Part shown: piece after piece, positions 1 through 8,913 of the stretch | Layout: each line of letters opens with the position of its first letter | How positions within the stretch are numbered: position 1 is the stretch's first letter | NCBI GenBank assembly: GCA_052169645.1 | Contig: JBQNCA010000004.1 | Location: 38,196-102,195, forward strand | DNA: 64,000 nt | Direction of reading: 5' to 3' | DNA from: JAIKWW01 sp052169645 | GTDB taxonomy: Bacteria > Bacillota > Clostridia > Peptostreptococcales > Anaerovoracaceae | Notes under the pieces: model-generated | The model's database searches: none | The model's input: the letters and a program-made list of their open reading frames with translations, nothing else | What the model was told of the DNA's origin: nothing | Program-made: the position numbers and the translations under genes

Positions 1-69
1 TCTGCAAAGCCGACACAGCTATATACAATTTACACTGATTCATAAAGATAGTTGCATAGCAATTAATCA

Positions 70-2082
70 TTACTTATTCATTTTGCTTCTGAGTATGCTG
101 ATGACCTTTGCCGCCTGAGCTCTGGTCGTATCAGCCTTAGGTCGGAAGTAATGCAGGACGGCGCCGTTATTGCCGGACTCGTTCATGCCGCTGAGTATGC
201 CTGCTTCTACAGCCTTGTTCACAGCCTCCGCCGCCCAGTCGCTTATCGAGTTTCTATCCTTGAAAGTTATACCGTCTCTTATGGCGGTGAGCTGAACTCC
301 GCTCGCTGCCGCAAGATTCTGTACTATCACAGCCATCTGCTCTCTTGTTATCTTGTCATCGGGATGAAAGCAGTTATCCTCCATACCTGAAACTATACCT
401 TTATTAGCAGCCCAATTTATATAACTCTCATACCATGAACCCTTCTTTACATCATTAAAGCCCGCAGTCTGCACATCATCTATAACTCCGCCCGATGCCG
501 CAAGTACAATAAGCTTTACAAACTGTGCTCGGGTAACGGAATCATCGGGTTTGAAGCTTCCGTCACCCATACCCGATATTATGCCGGCATCTGAAAGCTC
601 CGTAATATACGGTTCCGCCCAACTGCCCTTAATGTCTGTATATTTATGAGATGCCGAAGGTTTTGTCACTGAAGTATTGCCGTTATCGTTGACGACTCCG
701 CCGTTATTTCCCTTATTCCCGTTATCGGAATTCGGTTTTTCCGTAATAACGCCGTTTGAAGAATTATTTCCTTTTGAATTATTGCCCTGATCAGGTGCGG
801 AATGATTGTTCTTCCCATAATAATTCTTATAGAAATTCACAATCTTAGAATCGGATACCATAAGCTTATGTCTGAAATGAATCTCACCTTTTACATTAGG
901 CAAGGAACGATTCAGAGTCATCTGTCTCGCAAGTTCGGAGGTTCCGTACCAAGCGCTCGACACATCCGTAACTCCGGCGGATCTGTAATCCGCCATTCCT
1001 ATATATAAAGAAACATCCGTGCCTGCCACTATTCCGTTCCACCATTTTGTCAGAACCTTGTAGTCGGCTATACTATAGCCTATATTCCAATAAATCTGAG
1101 GAGCAATATAATCCACCCATCCGTTTTTTATCCATGTTACGGAATCCGCATAAAGAGACGAATAATGCTCTTTTCCTTTTGTATCGCTGCCGAGAGGAGT
1201 CGATGATTTGTTTGCCCATATTCCCGACGGACTTATTCCGAATGAAATATTCTTTCTTGCATTGTGCAGAGCAGTATTGAGCTGACTGACCAGCTGATTT
1301 ACATTATTTCTTCTCCAGTCGGCAATGCCGTAGCCGGAGCCGTACTTTGCAAAGCTTGCCGCATCGTTGAAATCGGTTCCCGGATAGAAATAATCATCCA
1401 GATGAATACCGTCCACAGCATAGCTGTTTACTATTTCCACAGAAGAATCTATAATATACTGCCTTACAGCCGGTTCACCCGGATCAAAATAATAATCCTT
1501 GCCGTTCTTTATAACATATGGGGCAAGCACCCCTTTTGCAGGATTGTTCGCCGCAAGCGATACCCAATCAGTATCGCCTCCCCGAGTCACACGATAAGGA
1601 TTTATCCATGCGTGCAGCTCCATGCCTGCTGCATGAGATGCGTTCACCCAATATTCCAGAGGATCAAAGCCGTCTGAAGGAGCTTCTCCCTGTATGCCGG
1701 TCAAATAACGGCTCCAAGGATAATAAGATGTAGGGTATATGGCATCCGCCGAAGGTCTGACCTGTAAAAATATTGCATTCATTCCCATAGCCTTTGCATC
1801 AGCGATAATATTATCAGCCTCCGCCTTCAATGTGGTCGCTCCCGTAGTTGGAGAGGAAGGATAATCCAAATTCAAAACCGTCGAAACCCATACACCTCTC
1901 ATACCGTCAACAGGGACTGAAGCTTTCTTCACCTCTGCTCCGTAAACGCTTATAAGAGATCCGGCTACTGTCCATACAAGCAATATAACCGCTATAATAA
2001 GTGCTATAAAAACTACCGCCGCCTTCTTTCGCCTGCTGTTAGCACTGTAGCTTTTTTCATTCTTTCCAAATTGTCTGTTCAT
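70..2082 (-). CDS. SLH-anchored GHL10-type glycosyl hydrolase-like protein
   Basis: This is a 670-residue surface protein. A basic N-terminus is followed by one hydrophobic segment (about residues 22-46) that acts as signal or anchor. The GHL10 domain (DUF187 family, TIM-barrel glycosidase-like) covers about residues 58-430 and starts with MRGVWVSTVLNLDYP; it also shows FLQVRPSADAIYP and HAWINPYR. A low-complexity Asn/Gly linker (about 435-480) leads to three SLH domains (about 483-530, 546-597 and 610-670), the first two with the typical GxxDGSFxPDxxVTRAQF-like core. SLH repeats bind pyruvylated secondary cell-wall polymer, so the protein should sit on the outer wall and act on a glycan; the substrate is unknown. 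It is the last gene of the minus-strand series, 13 bases after the PHP gene, with a GGGAGTGG ribosome site. Confidence 0.9.
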   Translation of the reverse strand: MNRQFGKNEKSYSANSRRKKAAVVFIALIIAVILLVWTVAGSLISVYGAEVKKASVPVDGMRGVWVSTVLNLDYPSSPTTGATTLKAEADNIIADAKAMGMNAIFLQVRPSADAIYPTSYYPWSRYLTGIQGEAPSDGFDPLEYWVNASHAAGMELHAWINPYRVTRGGDTDWVSLAANNPAKGVLAPYVIKNGKDYYFDPGEPAVRQYIIDSSVEIVNSYAVDGIHLDDYFYPGTDFNDAASFAKYGSGYGIADWRRNNVNQLVSQLNTALHNARKNISFGISPSGIWANKSSTPLGSDTKGKEHYSSLYADSVTWIKNGWVDYIAPQIYWNIGYSIADYKVLTKWWNGIVAGTDVSLYIGMADYRSAGVTDVSSAWYGTSELARQMTLNRSLPNVKGEIHFRHKLMVSDSKIVNFYKNYYGKNNHSAPDQGNNSKGNNSSNGVITEKPNSDNGNKGNNGGVVNDNGNTSVTKPSASHKYTDIKGSWAEPYITELSDAGIISGMGDGSFKPDDSVTRAQFVKLIVLAASGGVIDDVQTAGFNDVKKGSWYESYINWAANKGIVSGMEDNCFHPDDKITREQMAVIVQNLAAASGVQLTAIRDGITFKDRNSISDWAAEAVNKAVEAGILSGMNESGNNGAVLHYFRPKADTTRAQAAKVISILRSKMNK

Positions 2083-2095
2083 CTTACCACTCCCG

Positions 2096-2821
2096 TTAAA
2101 ACTCTATATACTTTGCATTTTTCAGCATTTCACGACCCTTTTTATCTATTCTGTCCACTACATCCTGACCGCATACCCGCCGCACAACCTCTATTGCCGA
2201 GCCGAGATTTGGAGGTCTCCATTCATTACCGTGACAATCGGAGCCGAGTATTTCCACAACTCCCGAATCCAGCATCGGTTTAAAGAACTGAACATTTGCA
2301 ACTCCGTTTATATAAATGGCATTCATCTGTATAATCACCGGCATATCGTAATAATGCTCGATGTACTCCGGCTTTGTAAATGTATGCATATACCTGTCAA
2401 TATGAGGAATTATCGGTGTAAACGGCGAATTAAGCGCTATATCATCTATGGTTTTCAGCACCTGCTCCGTCCAAGGCATGAAGGGCATCTCCGTCATCAG
2501 AAACTCGGTTCCCTGTATGACGAGTTCATCCAAATAATCCCATTTATTCATATTTTTCATATATTCTATCTCTGATGCCAATATCATCTTGGGAATATGC
2601 CGCCGCTCCGCCTCCGTGAGAGCGTCAAAAACCCTTTCCAGATTTTCCGTTCTCTGCTTGAGCCACGGCTTTATCCTGTGCTCCCCGAGTCTGAAATGAG
2701 AGGTCAACACAACGGTATCGATACCCTGTGCATAGCTCATCTTGAGCATTTGAACCGACTCCTCGACACTGCGTGAGCCGTCATCTATTTCAGGAATTAT
2801 ATGCGTATGAAAATCGATCAT
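2096..2821 (-). CDS. CpsB/YwqE-type PHP-domain tyrosine phosphatase
   Basis: The 241-residue product is a PHP metallo-phosphoesterase of the CpsB/CapC/YwqE family. In Bacillota these manganese-dependent enzymes dephosphorylate tyrosine kinases that control capsule or exopolysaccharide synthesis. The metal-binding pattern is visible: DFHTHI at residues 3-8, DDGS at 13-16, TSHF near 40, a Glu in ASEIEY, IPHIDRY (AHPERY in most relatives) and GSDCHG (usually GSDAHN) near 193. Length fits the family. No tyrosine kinase or capsule genes are in the window, so the substrate cannot be read from context. It lies between the CCA-TPK fusion and the SLH protein. Family assignment is sure; substrate is not. 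Confidence 0.85.
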   Translation of the reverse strand: MIDFHTHIIPEIDDGSRSVEESVQMLKMSYAQGIDTVVLTSHFRLGEHRIKPWLKQRTENLERVFDALTEAERRHIPKMILASEIEYMKNMNKWDYLDELVIQGTEFLMTEMPFMPWTEQVLKTIDDIALNSPFTPIIPHIDRYMHTFTKPEYIEHYYDMPVIIQMNAIYINGVANVQFFKPMLDSGVVEILGSDCHGNEWRPPNLGSAIEVVRRVCGQDVVDRIDKKGREMLKNAKYIEF

Positions 2822-2831
2822 ACCCTCACCC

Positions 2832-2928
2832 TTTATTTTGAAACTATTACCGGCAGCATACCTCGGAAATTCATAATGTCGTACGCCGCTCGAAAATTTA
2901 TTTTGAAAGTATTATCAGCAGCATACCC
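2832..2928. repeat. tandem duplication of the 3' end of the CCA-TPK gene
   Basis: Two copies of a roughly 32-base segment (2832-2863 and 2897-2928, period 65) differ at only a few bases. The right copy encodes the last residues of the fusion gene (GMLLIILSK, stop). Read on the minus strand, the left copy gives GMLPVIVSK and a stop, in the non-coding gap before the PHP gene. It therefore looks like a duplicated gene tail left downstream of the real stop codon. Confidence 0.75.
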
Positions 2929-4913
2929 CTGTCAACTGATATATATGCTTCGTCCCGTGAAAATTCATTGCTTACTCCACGTGGAAATTCTCTTAAAAGA
3001 AATTCATTATCAAGCTCATATTTCAAGCCTTTAAGAGTAACCCCGCAGACCTTTTCATCAAGCGCAAACACCGAAATTCGGCTGTAATCTCTTCGCAAAA
3101 CATTTGCTGCGCCGTCCTTGATAACGAACAATTCCTGAAACGCATCGGAAATGCGGCAGTTCACATTTCGCTCCGCACAGTAGGAGCAAAGCTGAATATT
3201 CGCATATTCATGATCCGTGCGTCCTCCCATAGCTCCGAGGATAGTTATATCGGTATAGCCACGTGCTATCGCTTCTTTTACAGCCATGAGAGTATCAGTA
3301 TCGTCTTTTTCGGGCAAAGCCTTTATAATTTCAGGCCTGCCGTAAATTTCCCCTCCGTAGGAATCAAAATCTCCTACCACCAGCTGCGGCCAAACTCCTG
3401 CACCTATGGCGTGCAGATAGCCGCTGTCACAGGCAATCACAAAAGCGGCTCTTATATCCAAGCCGGACGGAAGACTGCATTCGGGAGAGCCTGAAAATAT
3501 AATACAGCTCGTACCCGATTTTCTTGCGTGTGCAATACGATATTCTTCAGATATCCGACTGTCTTTTTCCCTGTATTTTTCAGTCAACGCCTTACATTCA
3601 TCTATAAGCTCGGCTCTGTCATTCGTCAGCTGTCCGCATATTACTCTATCCAAAAGCATTGCAAGAGTTTCTCCTATGCGCCTGCCGTTATCTATACCCG
3701 CCGCTCTCACATCATCTCCGTCTATTGCCAGATCCTTCAGAGAAATGCAGTCTCCGTCGGCTTCTATGGAATCCATAAGCTGCGTAATTACAGGATTGTC
3801 CTTTTCTATTTCCTTTAAGGACTGCTCATATTTTCCGGATGCATCCGCATGACGAATAAGCTGCAAAAGCTCCAAGTCCTTTCTCCCGAGAACACCCAGC
3901 CATTTCCTCACAACGGCTCGTTCCGGGTAAAGCTTGACATCATGGTAATTTATCAATGTTGTTATATGCTTAATCGTTTCCGAAGGCAGCTTGAGGCGCC
4001 TCAAAATATTTTCCGCAATTTTGGCACCCACCTCGGGATGCCCTACAAATCTGCCTCGTCCGTTCTCATCTCTCACATAAACCACAGGCTTTCCTATGTC
4101 ATGCAGAAGCATTATCAGACGCAGGTAATCTGTCGGCGGCACATCCTCGACAGCTGCCAGTGTGTGTTTCCAGACATCTCTGTTATGATAAGGACTGTGC
4201 TGCTCCAAGTCTATCATCGGAGTAAGCTCAGGTATTATATTGCAAAAGATTTCTCTATATTCATCAAGAAGCTCGGCTGCTCTTTTCCCGTTCAGAAATT
4301 TTAAAAGCTCCGCAGATATACGCTCCGCCGAAACCTTTTCTATTCTCCTGTATTCACTGCGCAAGGCTCTGTCAAGCTCCGCATCGGCTATAAAATCATA
4401 CACGGACATAAACCTCAAGGCTCTCAATATCCGAAGCGCATCTTCCTCAAATCTTCTGAACGCATTGCCTACCGCTCTCAGCGTGCCTGTTTTTAAGTCC
4501 TCAATTCCTCCGTAAAAATCTATGAGCCCGGCAGATTTTGAATAAGCCATAGCATTTACTGTAAAATCTCTGCGTGCCAAATCCTCTCGCAGACTTTTTA
4601 CAAATTCTACTCTGTCAGGATGCCTGAAATCGGAGTATCCGCTCTCCGTCCTGAAGGTCGTGATTTCAAATGATTTTTCGTTGTAAATCACAGTCAGCGT
4701 ACCGTGCCTCGCTCCCGTGAGAACGGTTTTTAAATCAATAAAAACCTCCTGCATTTCCTCAGGTACGGCGGAGGTGCAAATATCCCAGTCGTAAGGCTCC
4801 GCCCCCAAAAGGCTGTCTCTTATACATCCGCCTACGGCATATGCTTCAAATCCGGCAGATTCAAGCATTTCAATCAAATGCTCGGGCTCTGCGGGAATAT
4901 GTATATCTGTCAT
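2898..4913 (-). CDS. cca: CCA-adding tRNA nucleotidyltransferase fused to thiamine pyrophosphokinase
   Basis: One unbroken reading frame of 671 residues carries two enzymes. The N-terminal part (about 1-440) is a class II CCA tRNA nucleotidyltransferase: YAVGGCIRDSLLG with YDWDICTSA (GG and DxD catalytic motifs), RRDFTVNAMAYS, EDALRILRALRF, and an HD domain (LLHDIGKP, about residue 270). The C-terminal part (about 470-671) is thiamine pyrophosphokinase: ACDSGYLHA, VVGDFDS, KDDTDTLMAV, GAMGGRTDHEYAN and GVSNEF. The first repairs tRNA 3' ends; the second makes the cofactor TPP. I start at ATG 4913, which has AGAAAGGA about 10 bases upstream and fits the family start; an open extension to 5039 is duplicated non-family sequence. 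The gene follows the methyltransferase. Both domains keep their key residues, so both are probably active. Confidence 0.88.
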   Translation of the reverse strand: MTDIHIPAEPEHLIEMLESAGFEAYAVGGCIRDSLLGAEPYDWDICTSAVPEEMQEVFIDLKTVLTGARHGTLTVIYNEKSFEITTFRTESGYSDFRHPDRVEFVKSLREDLARRDFTVNAMAYSKSAGLIDFYGGIEDLKTGTLRAVGNAFRRFEEDALRILRALRFMSVYDFIADAELDRALRSEYRRIEKVSAERISAELLKFLNGKRAAELLDEYREIFCNIIPELTPMIDLEQHSPYHNRDVWKHTLAAVEDVPPTDYLRLIMLLHDIGKPVVYVRDENGRGRFVGHPEVGAKIAENILRRLKLPSETIKHITTLINYHDVKLYPERAVVRKWLGVLGRKDLELLQLIRHADASGKYEQSLKEIEKDNPVITQLMDSIEADGDCISLKDLAIDGDDVRAAGIDNGRRIGETLAMLLDRVICGQLTNDRAELIDECKALTEKYREKDSRISEEYRIAHARKSGTSCIIFSGSPECSLPSGLDIRAAFVIACDSGYLHAIGAGVWPQLVVGDFDSYGGEIYGRPEIIKALPEKDDTDTLMAVKEAIARGYTDITILGAMGGRTDHEYANIQLCSYCAERNVNCRISDAFQELFVIKDGAANVLRRDYSRISVFALDEKVCGVTLKGLKYELDNEFLLREFPRGVSNEFSRDEAYISVDRGMLLIILSK

Positions 4914-5077
4914 ACTTTCAGTATCCTTTCTGAAATGCTTGCTCTTTCGGCACGGGTAAGTACCTGCACCTCTTGTCATCAGAAAATGATGTTGTATCAA
5001 ATTCCAATTTAGACTTTCGGCACGGGTAAGCATCTGCATCTCTTGTCATACTCTCTCAGTATAATTTCTGAAATGCT
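4911..5077. repeat. nested duplications around the start of the CCA-TPK gene
   Basis: Two repeated blocks interleave here. One is about 36 bases (4944-4979 and 5014-5049, period 70) and contains TTTCGGCACGGGTAAG and CCTCTTGTCAT-like ends. The other is about 30 bases (4911-4939 and 5047-5077) and contains the start codon and ribosome-site region of the fusion gene. The duplication has produced several extra ATGACA starts and the misleading upstream extension of the reading frame. Confidence 0.75.
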
Positions 5078-5083
5078 CTGCAA

Positions 5084-6376
5084 TCAAATTCTGCATACAG
5101 CTGTGCCGCCGAATATATCGAATACGAGCACGGCATCGCCGTGAGGCGCATCCGCACTTTTCCCTTCAGTTACGGTCACTTCCGGATGAAAGCAGTTATC
5201 ATCATCAAAATATCCTACGCACCAGAAATCCACAAAAGCTACAGACTCTTTACTCAGCAGCTCCTCAGCACGCTTTTTTTCCTTTATCCTTACGGGCAAG
5301 CTGTTTACATCCGTCCTATAATCCTTAAGATATACGCAGTCTCCGATACGCTCCGCTTCAATGCTCAAAGCTTTTCCCGCCTGCGGATTCACATAATTCG
5401 AGTCACGACGGAAAACAAAATTCGCACCGCTTTTAAGCAAGCGTTTTACAGTGTTTTCTACAGCAAGAGATCCTGTATCCACACACACAAACCTGCGTTT
5501 CAATAAAAAAGACGCCTCTGCCAAAGTTCCCGAGCCGCTGAAAAAATCCGCACATAAATCGCCCTCATCGCTGCAGGCTTCTATGATGCGCTTTACCAGT
5601 GCAACAGGCTTCTGAGTAGCATAGTGCAGTCTCTCGCCCGAGCTTCTCCCCAGCATATCTATCTGCCATACGTCTTTTGTATTTACAAGAGTATACCAGC
5701 CCAGTTCATCCCTAAATTCCTCAACACCGCTGAATGAATACTTTTTCAGCTTACGGTTGTAGGATTTTTCTTTTGTAGGATTAAATTTATATTTTTTTGT
5801 CCTTGAATAAAAAAGTATGGTGTCATGCTTATGAGCAAATCTTTTGTCGGTTGATCCTCCGGATTTATAATTCCAGATTATTTCATTTACAAAATTTTCA
5901 TCTCCGAATATTTCATCCATCAGCAGTTTGGTAGCATGAACCGCATGTCTGTCGAGATGTATGAAGATGCTCCCCGTATCCGACAGTACATCCCTCATAA
6001 GCATAATCCTGAATGCCAGCTCGGTCAAATAGTCGCTCATGGCTACAGCGCTGTAATCATCATATGCTCCCACACGAAATCTGTATTCTTCTCCGTCCTC
6101 GGATACAATCTTTATAGAGGCATCAAAGCCCCCTCTCGTAAAAAAAGGAGGATCACAATATATCAAGTCAAAACAAGCTGCCGAGCTTCCGTTCGCTATA
6201 TGAGCCGCCAAAAATGCCGCATTGTCGCATTGTATGACAGTTCCGGATATTTCTGAGGCTTCGCCGACAGTCATCACACAGGGCGCTTTCAAGTTTTCGG
6301 CAGCAGCTTTCAAAGCGTATTCATATCGCCGCTTTGCTTCTGCCAATATCTCCGGCAGCATTCCAATCAGACTCAT
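5084..6376 (-). CDS. orphan site-specific DNA methyltransferase (beta class, type III Mod-like)
   Basis: An amino-methyltransferase (N6-adenine or N4-cytosine) of about 430 residues. The catalytic motif IV (DLIYCDPPFFT, about residue 75) comes before the SAM-binding motif I (DFFSGSGTLAEASFLLKRRF, about residue 280), which is the beta-class order. Between them lies the stretch EIIWNYKSGGSTDKRFAHKHDTILFY, typical of Mod/adenine methylases. GGGAG seven bases before ATG 6376 favours that codon over the ATG at 6382. No restriction endonuclease or specificity subunit lies nearby, and the gene sits 12-18 bases after pyrE, inside the pyrimidine series, so it is an orphan methylase carried with housekeeping genes. 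The recognition sequence cannot be predicted here. Confidence 0.85.
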   Translation of the reverse strand: MSLIGMLPEILAEAKRRYEYALKAAAENLKAPCVMTVGEASEISGTVIQCDNAAFLAAHIANGSSAACFDLIYCDPPFFTRGGFDASIKIVSEDGEEYRFRVGAYDDYSAVAMSDYLTELAFRIMLMRDVLSDTGSIFIHLDRHAVHATKLLMDEIFGDENFVNEIIWNYKSGGSTDKRFAHKHDTILFYSRTKKYKFNPTKEKSYNRKLKKYSFSGVEEFRDELGWYTLVNTKDVWQIDMLGRSSGERLHYATQKPVALVKRIIEACSDEGDLCADFFSGSGTLAEASFLLKRRFVCVDTGSLAVENTVKRLLKSGANFVFRRDSNYVNPQAGKALSIEAERIGDCVYLKDYRTDVNSLPVRIKEKKRAEELLSKESVAFVDFWCVGYFDDDNCFHPEVTVTEGKSADAPHGDAVLVFDIFGGTAVCRI

Positions 6377-6394
6377 TTCCATTCTCCCATATCG

Positions 6395-7081
6395 TCAAAC
6401 AACACAGTATTTACTCATATATTCCTCCATAGAAGAGCGCACGGCATCGTCTATATATATCTTTCCGTCTACAGGTGAATTGTGGAGCGTATCCATGACC
6501 TCTTTTACTGAAACGATGGGAAAGGTCTTTATACCGAAGTCTTCTTCAAGCTCCTGAATTGCGGTTTTTTCACCGCTGCCCTTTTCCATGCGGTCTACCG
6601 ATACCACCAGTCCTGCTATGCGGACATCTTTATTCTCCGTCAATATGGGAAGTGTTTCTCTGACAGCGGTTCCCGCCGTGATTACATCCTCGGTTATCAA
6701 AACTCTGTCACCTGCGGTGAGCTTGTGTCCTACCATACTGCCGCCCTCTCCGTGATCTTTTTTTTCCTTGCGGTTGAAGCAGTAGCTCACGTCCATATCA
6801 AAATTTTTTGCCAAAGCTATAGAGGCTGCAACGGCAAGAGGTATTCCCTTATAAGCGGGTCCGAAAAGTACATTAGTATCGGCAGGAATATTTCCGTTCT
6901 TTATATTTTCATTTATGCATGCCGCATAAAATTCACCGAGCTTGGCTGCCTGCACACCGGTGCGATAATTTCCCGTATTTATAAAGTACTTTGTATTGCG
7001 CCCGCTCTTGGTTACAAAATCTCCGAAAAGCAGAACGTCACTTCTTACCATAAATCTTATAAAATCTTCTTTGTATCCCAT
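6395..7081 (-). CDS. pyrE: orotate phosphoribosyltransferase
   Basis: PyrE transfers phosphoribosyl from PRPP to orotate, giving OMP, the fifth step of UMP synthesis. The 228-residue product has the PRPP-binding loop VLITEDVITAGTAVRE (about residues 122-137) and the type I phosphoribosyltransferase fold, with GPAYKGIPLAVAASIALAK earlier. Length fits the PyrE class with an extended C-terminal region. It is the last pyr gene of the series and is followed closely by the methyltransferase, whose ribosome site lies directly behind the pyrE stop. Confidence 0.93.
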   Translation of the reverse strand: MGYKEDFIRFMVRSDVLLFGDFVTKSGRNTKYFINTGNYRTGVQAAKLGEFYAACINENIKNGNIPADTNVLFGPAYKGIPLAVAASIALAKNFDMDVSYCFNRKEKKDHGEGGSMVGHKLTAGDRVLITEDVITAGTAVRETLPILTENKDVRIAGLVVSVDRMEKGSGEKTAIQELEEDFGIKTFPIVSVKEVMDTLHNSPVDGKIYIDDAVRSSMEEYMSKYCVV

Positions 7082-7108
7082 ATGTATATCCTATCCGTTT
7101 CTCAGACA

Positions 7109-8050
7109 TCAAAGTGAAAATGCATGGCGCAGCTCAGATAAAGTTTCAAAATCATTTTCTTTCATAAATTCTATAAGCTCCTGCTTTATGCGTGGAATCG
7201 CAACAGGATCGACCAACGCTGCCGTACCTATTCCCACGGCGGATGCTCCCGCAGCTATAAATTCAGCCGCATCGCCTCCTGTGGAAATTCCGCCTATTCC
7301 TATAACCGGAATATTTACAGCTCTCACCGTATCATATACCATGCATAATGCTATCGGCTTTATGGCAGGTCCCGACAAGCCGCCTTTTCTGTTTGCCAAG
7401 GTGCAACAGCGACGCTTTAAGTCTATATGCATAGCTTTCAGCGTATTGATAAGCGATACGGCATTTGCCCCTTCGGACTCGACCGCCTTTGCGATTTCCG
7501 TTATGTCGCTTACGTTCGGCGTAAGCTTGAGGATAAGCGGCTTTTTCGTATATCGTCTTACCTCTCTCGTAACCTGAGCCGCCATGTGAGGGTCTGTGCC
7601 GAAAGCCATGCCGCCCTCGCTCAGATTCGGACAGGATATATTTATTTCAAGCATAGCAATGCTGTCTATATCGCTGAGACGTTCGACAACCTGAATATAA
7701 TCATCGAGACTGTGACCCGCCACATTCACTATTATCTTCGTATCGTAGGTCTGAAGCAGCTTCAATTCGCCGTCTATAAAGGCATCCACTCCCGGATTCT
7801 GCAAGCCGACCGAATTTATCATACCGCCGTATGCTTCCGCTATGCGGGGCGACGGATTTCCTTCCCACGGTATGGGTGCAACTCCCTTGGTAACCGCAGC
7901 TCCCAGCTCATTTATATCGTAAAAAGCTCCGCTTACGGCAGCTGCAAAGGTTCCTGAAGCCGTCATAAGAGGATTGGAAAGATTTACCCCTGCAACTGAG
8001 GTGCTCATGTCGATTCTCATATCTTCAGCTTTTTTATCAGCCTCGTTCAT
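7109..8050 (-). CDS. pyrD: dihydroorotate dehydrogenase, type 1B catalytic subunit
   Basis: PyrD oxidises dihydroorotate to orotate with FMN; the type 1B form passes electrons to NAD through PyrK. The product (about 313 residues) begins with the class 1 pattern VAGVNLSNPLMTASGTFA and has the active-site cysteine in EINISCPN, the FMN-site KLTPNVSDI, and GIGGISTGGDAAEFIAAGA near the end. GAGGTG placed eight bases before ATG 8050 gives a one-base overlap with the pyrK stop (TGATG), a sign of translational coupling; an ATG at 8056 is also possible. Pairing with the adjacent pyrK confirms type 1B. Confidence 0.93.
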   Translation of the reverse strand: MNEADKKAEDMRIDMSTSVAGVNLSNPLMTASGTFAAAVSGAFYDINELGAAVTKGVAPIPWEGNPSPRIAEAYGGMINSVGLQNPGVDAFIDGELKLLQTYDTKIIVNVAGHSLDDYIQVVERLSDIDSIAMLEINISCPNLSEGGMAFGTDPHMAAQVTREVRRYTKKPLILKLTPNVSDITEIAKAVESEGANAVSLINTLKAMHIDLKRRCCTLANRKGGLSGPAIKPIALCMVYDTVRAVNIPVIGIGGISTGGDAAEFIAAGASAVGIGTAALVDPVAIPRIKQELIEFMKENDFETLSELRHAFSL

Positions 8051-8892
8051 CACCATATCACCTCTTTTCCGTCAAATACAGGTCCGTCATGACAGACTTT
8101 CAAACGCTCCACCCTTGAACTTCCGTCGGGCAGAGTCTTTCCGACATCGCATACACATCCGACACATGCTCCGTATCCGCAGCCCATGCGTTCCTCCAAA
8201 GAAACCTGAAGCTCGGCGCCGCCGTCATTTGAAACGACATAGTCCGTAACCGCTGCCAACATGGAACGAGGTCCGCAGGCATAATAGATATCTCCATGTA
8301 CTTCATTGATGCTCATACAATCCGTTACATTTCCTATAAAAGCGGATTCAGTGGGAAGCTCTGTTGTCACATATACTCTGCATCCCAAATCCCGAAAATC
8401 CTTTTCCAGCAGTACATCTTTTTTGAAGCCGAGTACGACCGTAGTGGGAATATGTCGGCTTGCAAGTATGCGTGCCGCAAAGAACAGAGGAGCAGATCCG
8501 ATTCCTCCGCCGACAAGTACGACACGGCGGTGCCCACGGCTTTGCGAAGTGTCGCCGTCCTTCGACTCATCGTCCCCCGGCAGCGCAAAGCCGTGTCCCA
8601 GCGGCGATGTTACCTTTACGACATCGCCGGGCACCGCCGTTGACAACACTGCCGTCCCGGCACCTGCGACGGCATAAAGCAGCGTAATCGTTCCGTCCTT
8701 GACATTCGCATCGCAGATGCTGATCGGACGTGGAAGCAGCATCCTGTCCGATTGGAGATATACGTTTACAAACTGTCCCGGCTCAGCCTCCGCAGCCGCA
8801 GCGCTTCCGACAGCCAATACTGTCTCGTGAATACCCGGTGCAATTTCATCGTTTATCAGCATCTCGGCATCTATAATATGCTTCTCAGCCAT
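8050..8892 (-). CDS. pyrK: dihydroorotate dehydrogenase electron-transfer subunit
   Basis: PyrK is the FAD and [2Fe-2S] subunit that joins PyrD to NAD. The 280-residue protein has the ferredoxin-reductase FAD motif LLPRPISICD (about residues 52-61), the nucleotide-binding VVLVGGGIGSAPLFFAA, and a C-terminal iron-sulfur cluster with four cysteines in CGYGACVGCVC followed by VCHDGPVF. A somewhat long insertion (DDESKDGDTSQSRGH) lies before the NAD-binding domain and probably forms a surface loop. It is translationally coupled to pyrD. Confidence 0.92.
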   Translation of the reverse strand: MAEKHIIDAEMLINDEIAPGIHETVLAVGSAAAAEAEPGQFVNVYLQSDRMLLPRPISICDANVKDGTITLLYAVAGAGTAVLSTAVPGDVVKVTSPLGHGFALPGDDESKDGDTSQSRGHRRVVLVGGGIGSAPLFFAARILASRHIPTTVVLGFKKDVLLEKDFRDLGCRVYVTTELPTESAFIGNVTDCMSINEVHGDIYYACGPRSMLAAVTDYVVSNDGGAELQVSLEERMGCGYGACVGCVCDVGKTLPDGSSRVERLKVCHDGPVFDGKEVIW

Positions 8893-8913
8893 TTATCTTA
8901 CTCCTGTACAAAT

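Noticed and set aside
4914..5039. N-terminal extension of the CCA-TPK gene
   Set aside because: It is made of duplicated non-coding sequence and has no match to the CCA family; a good ribosome site precedes ATG 4913.
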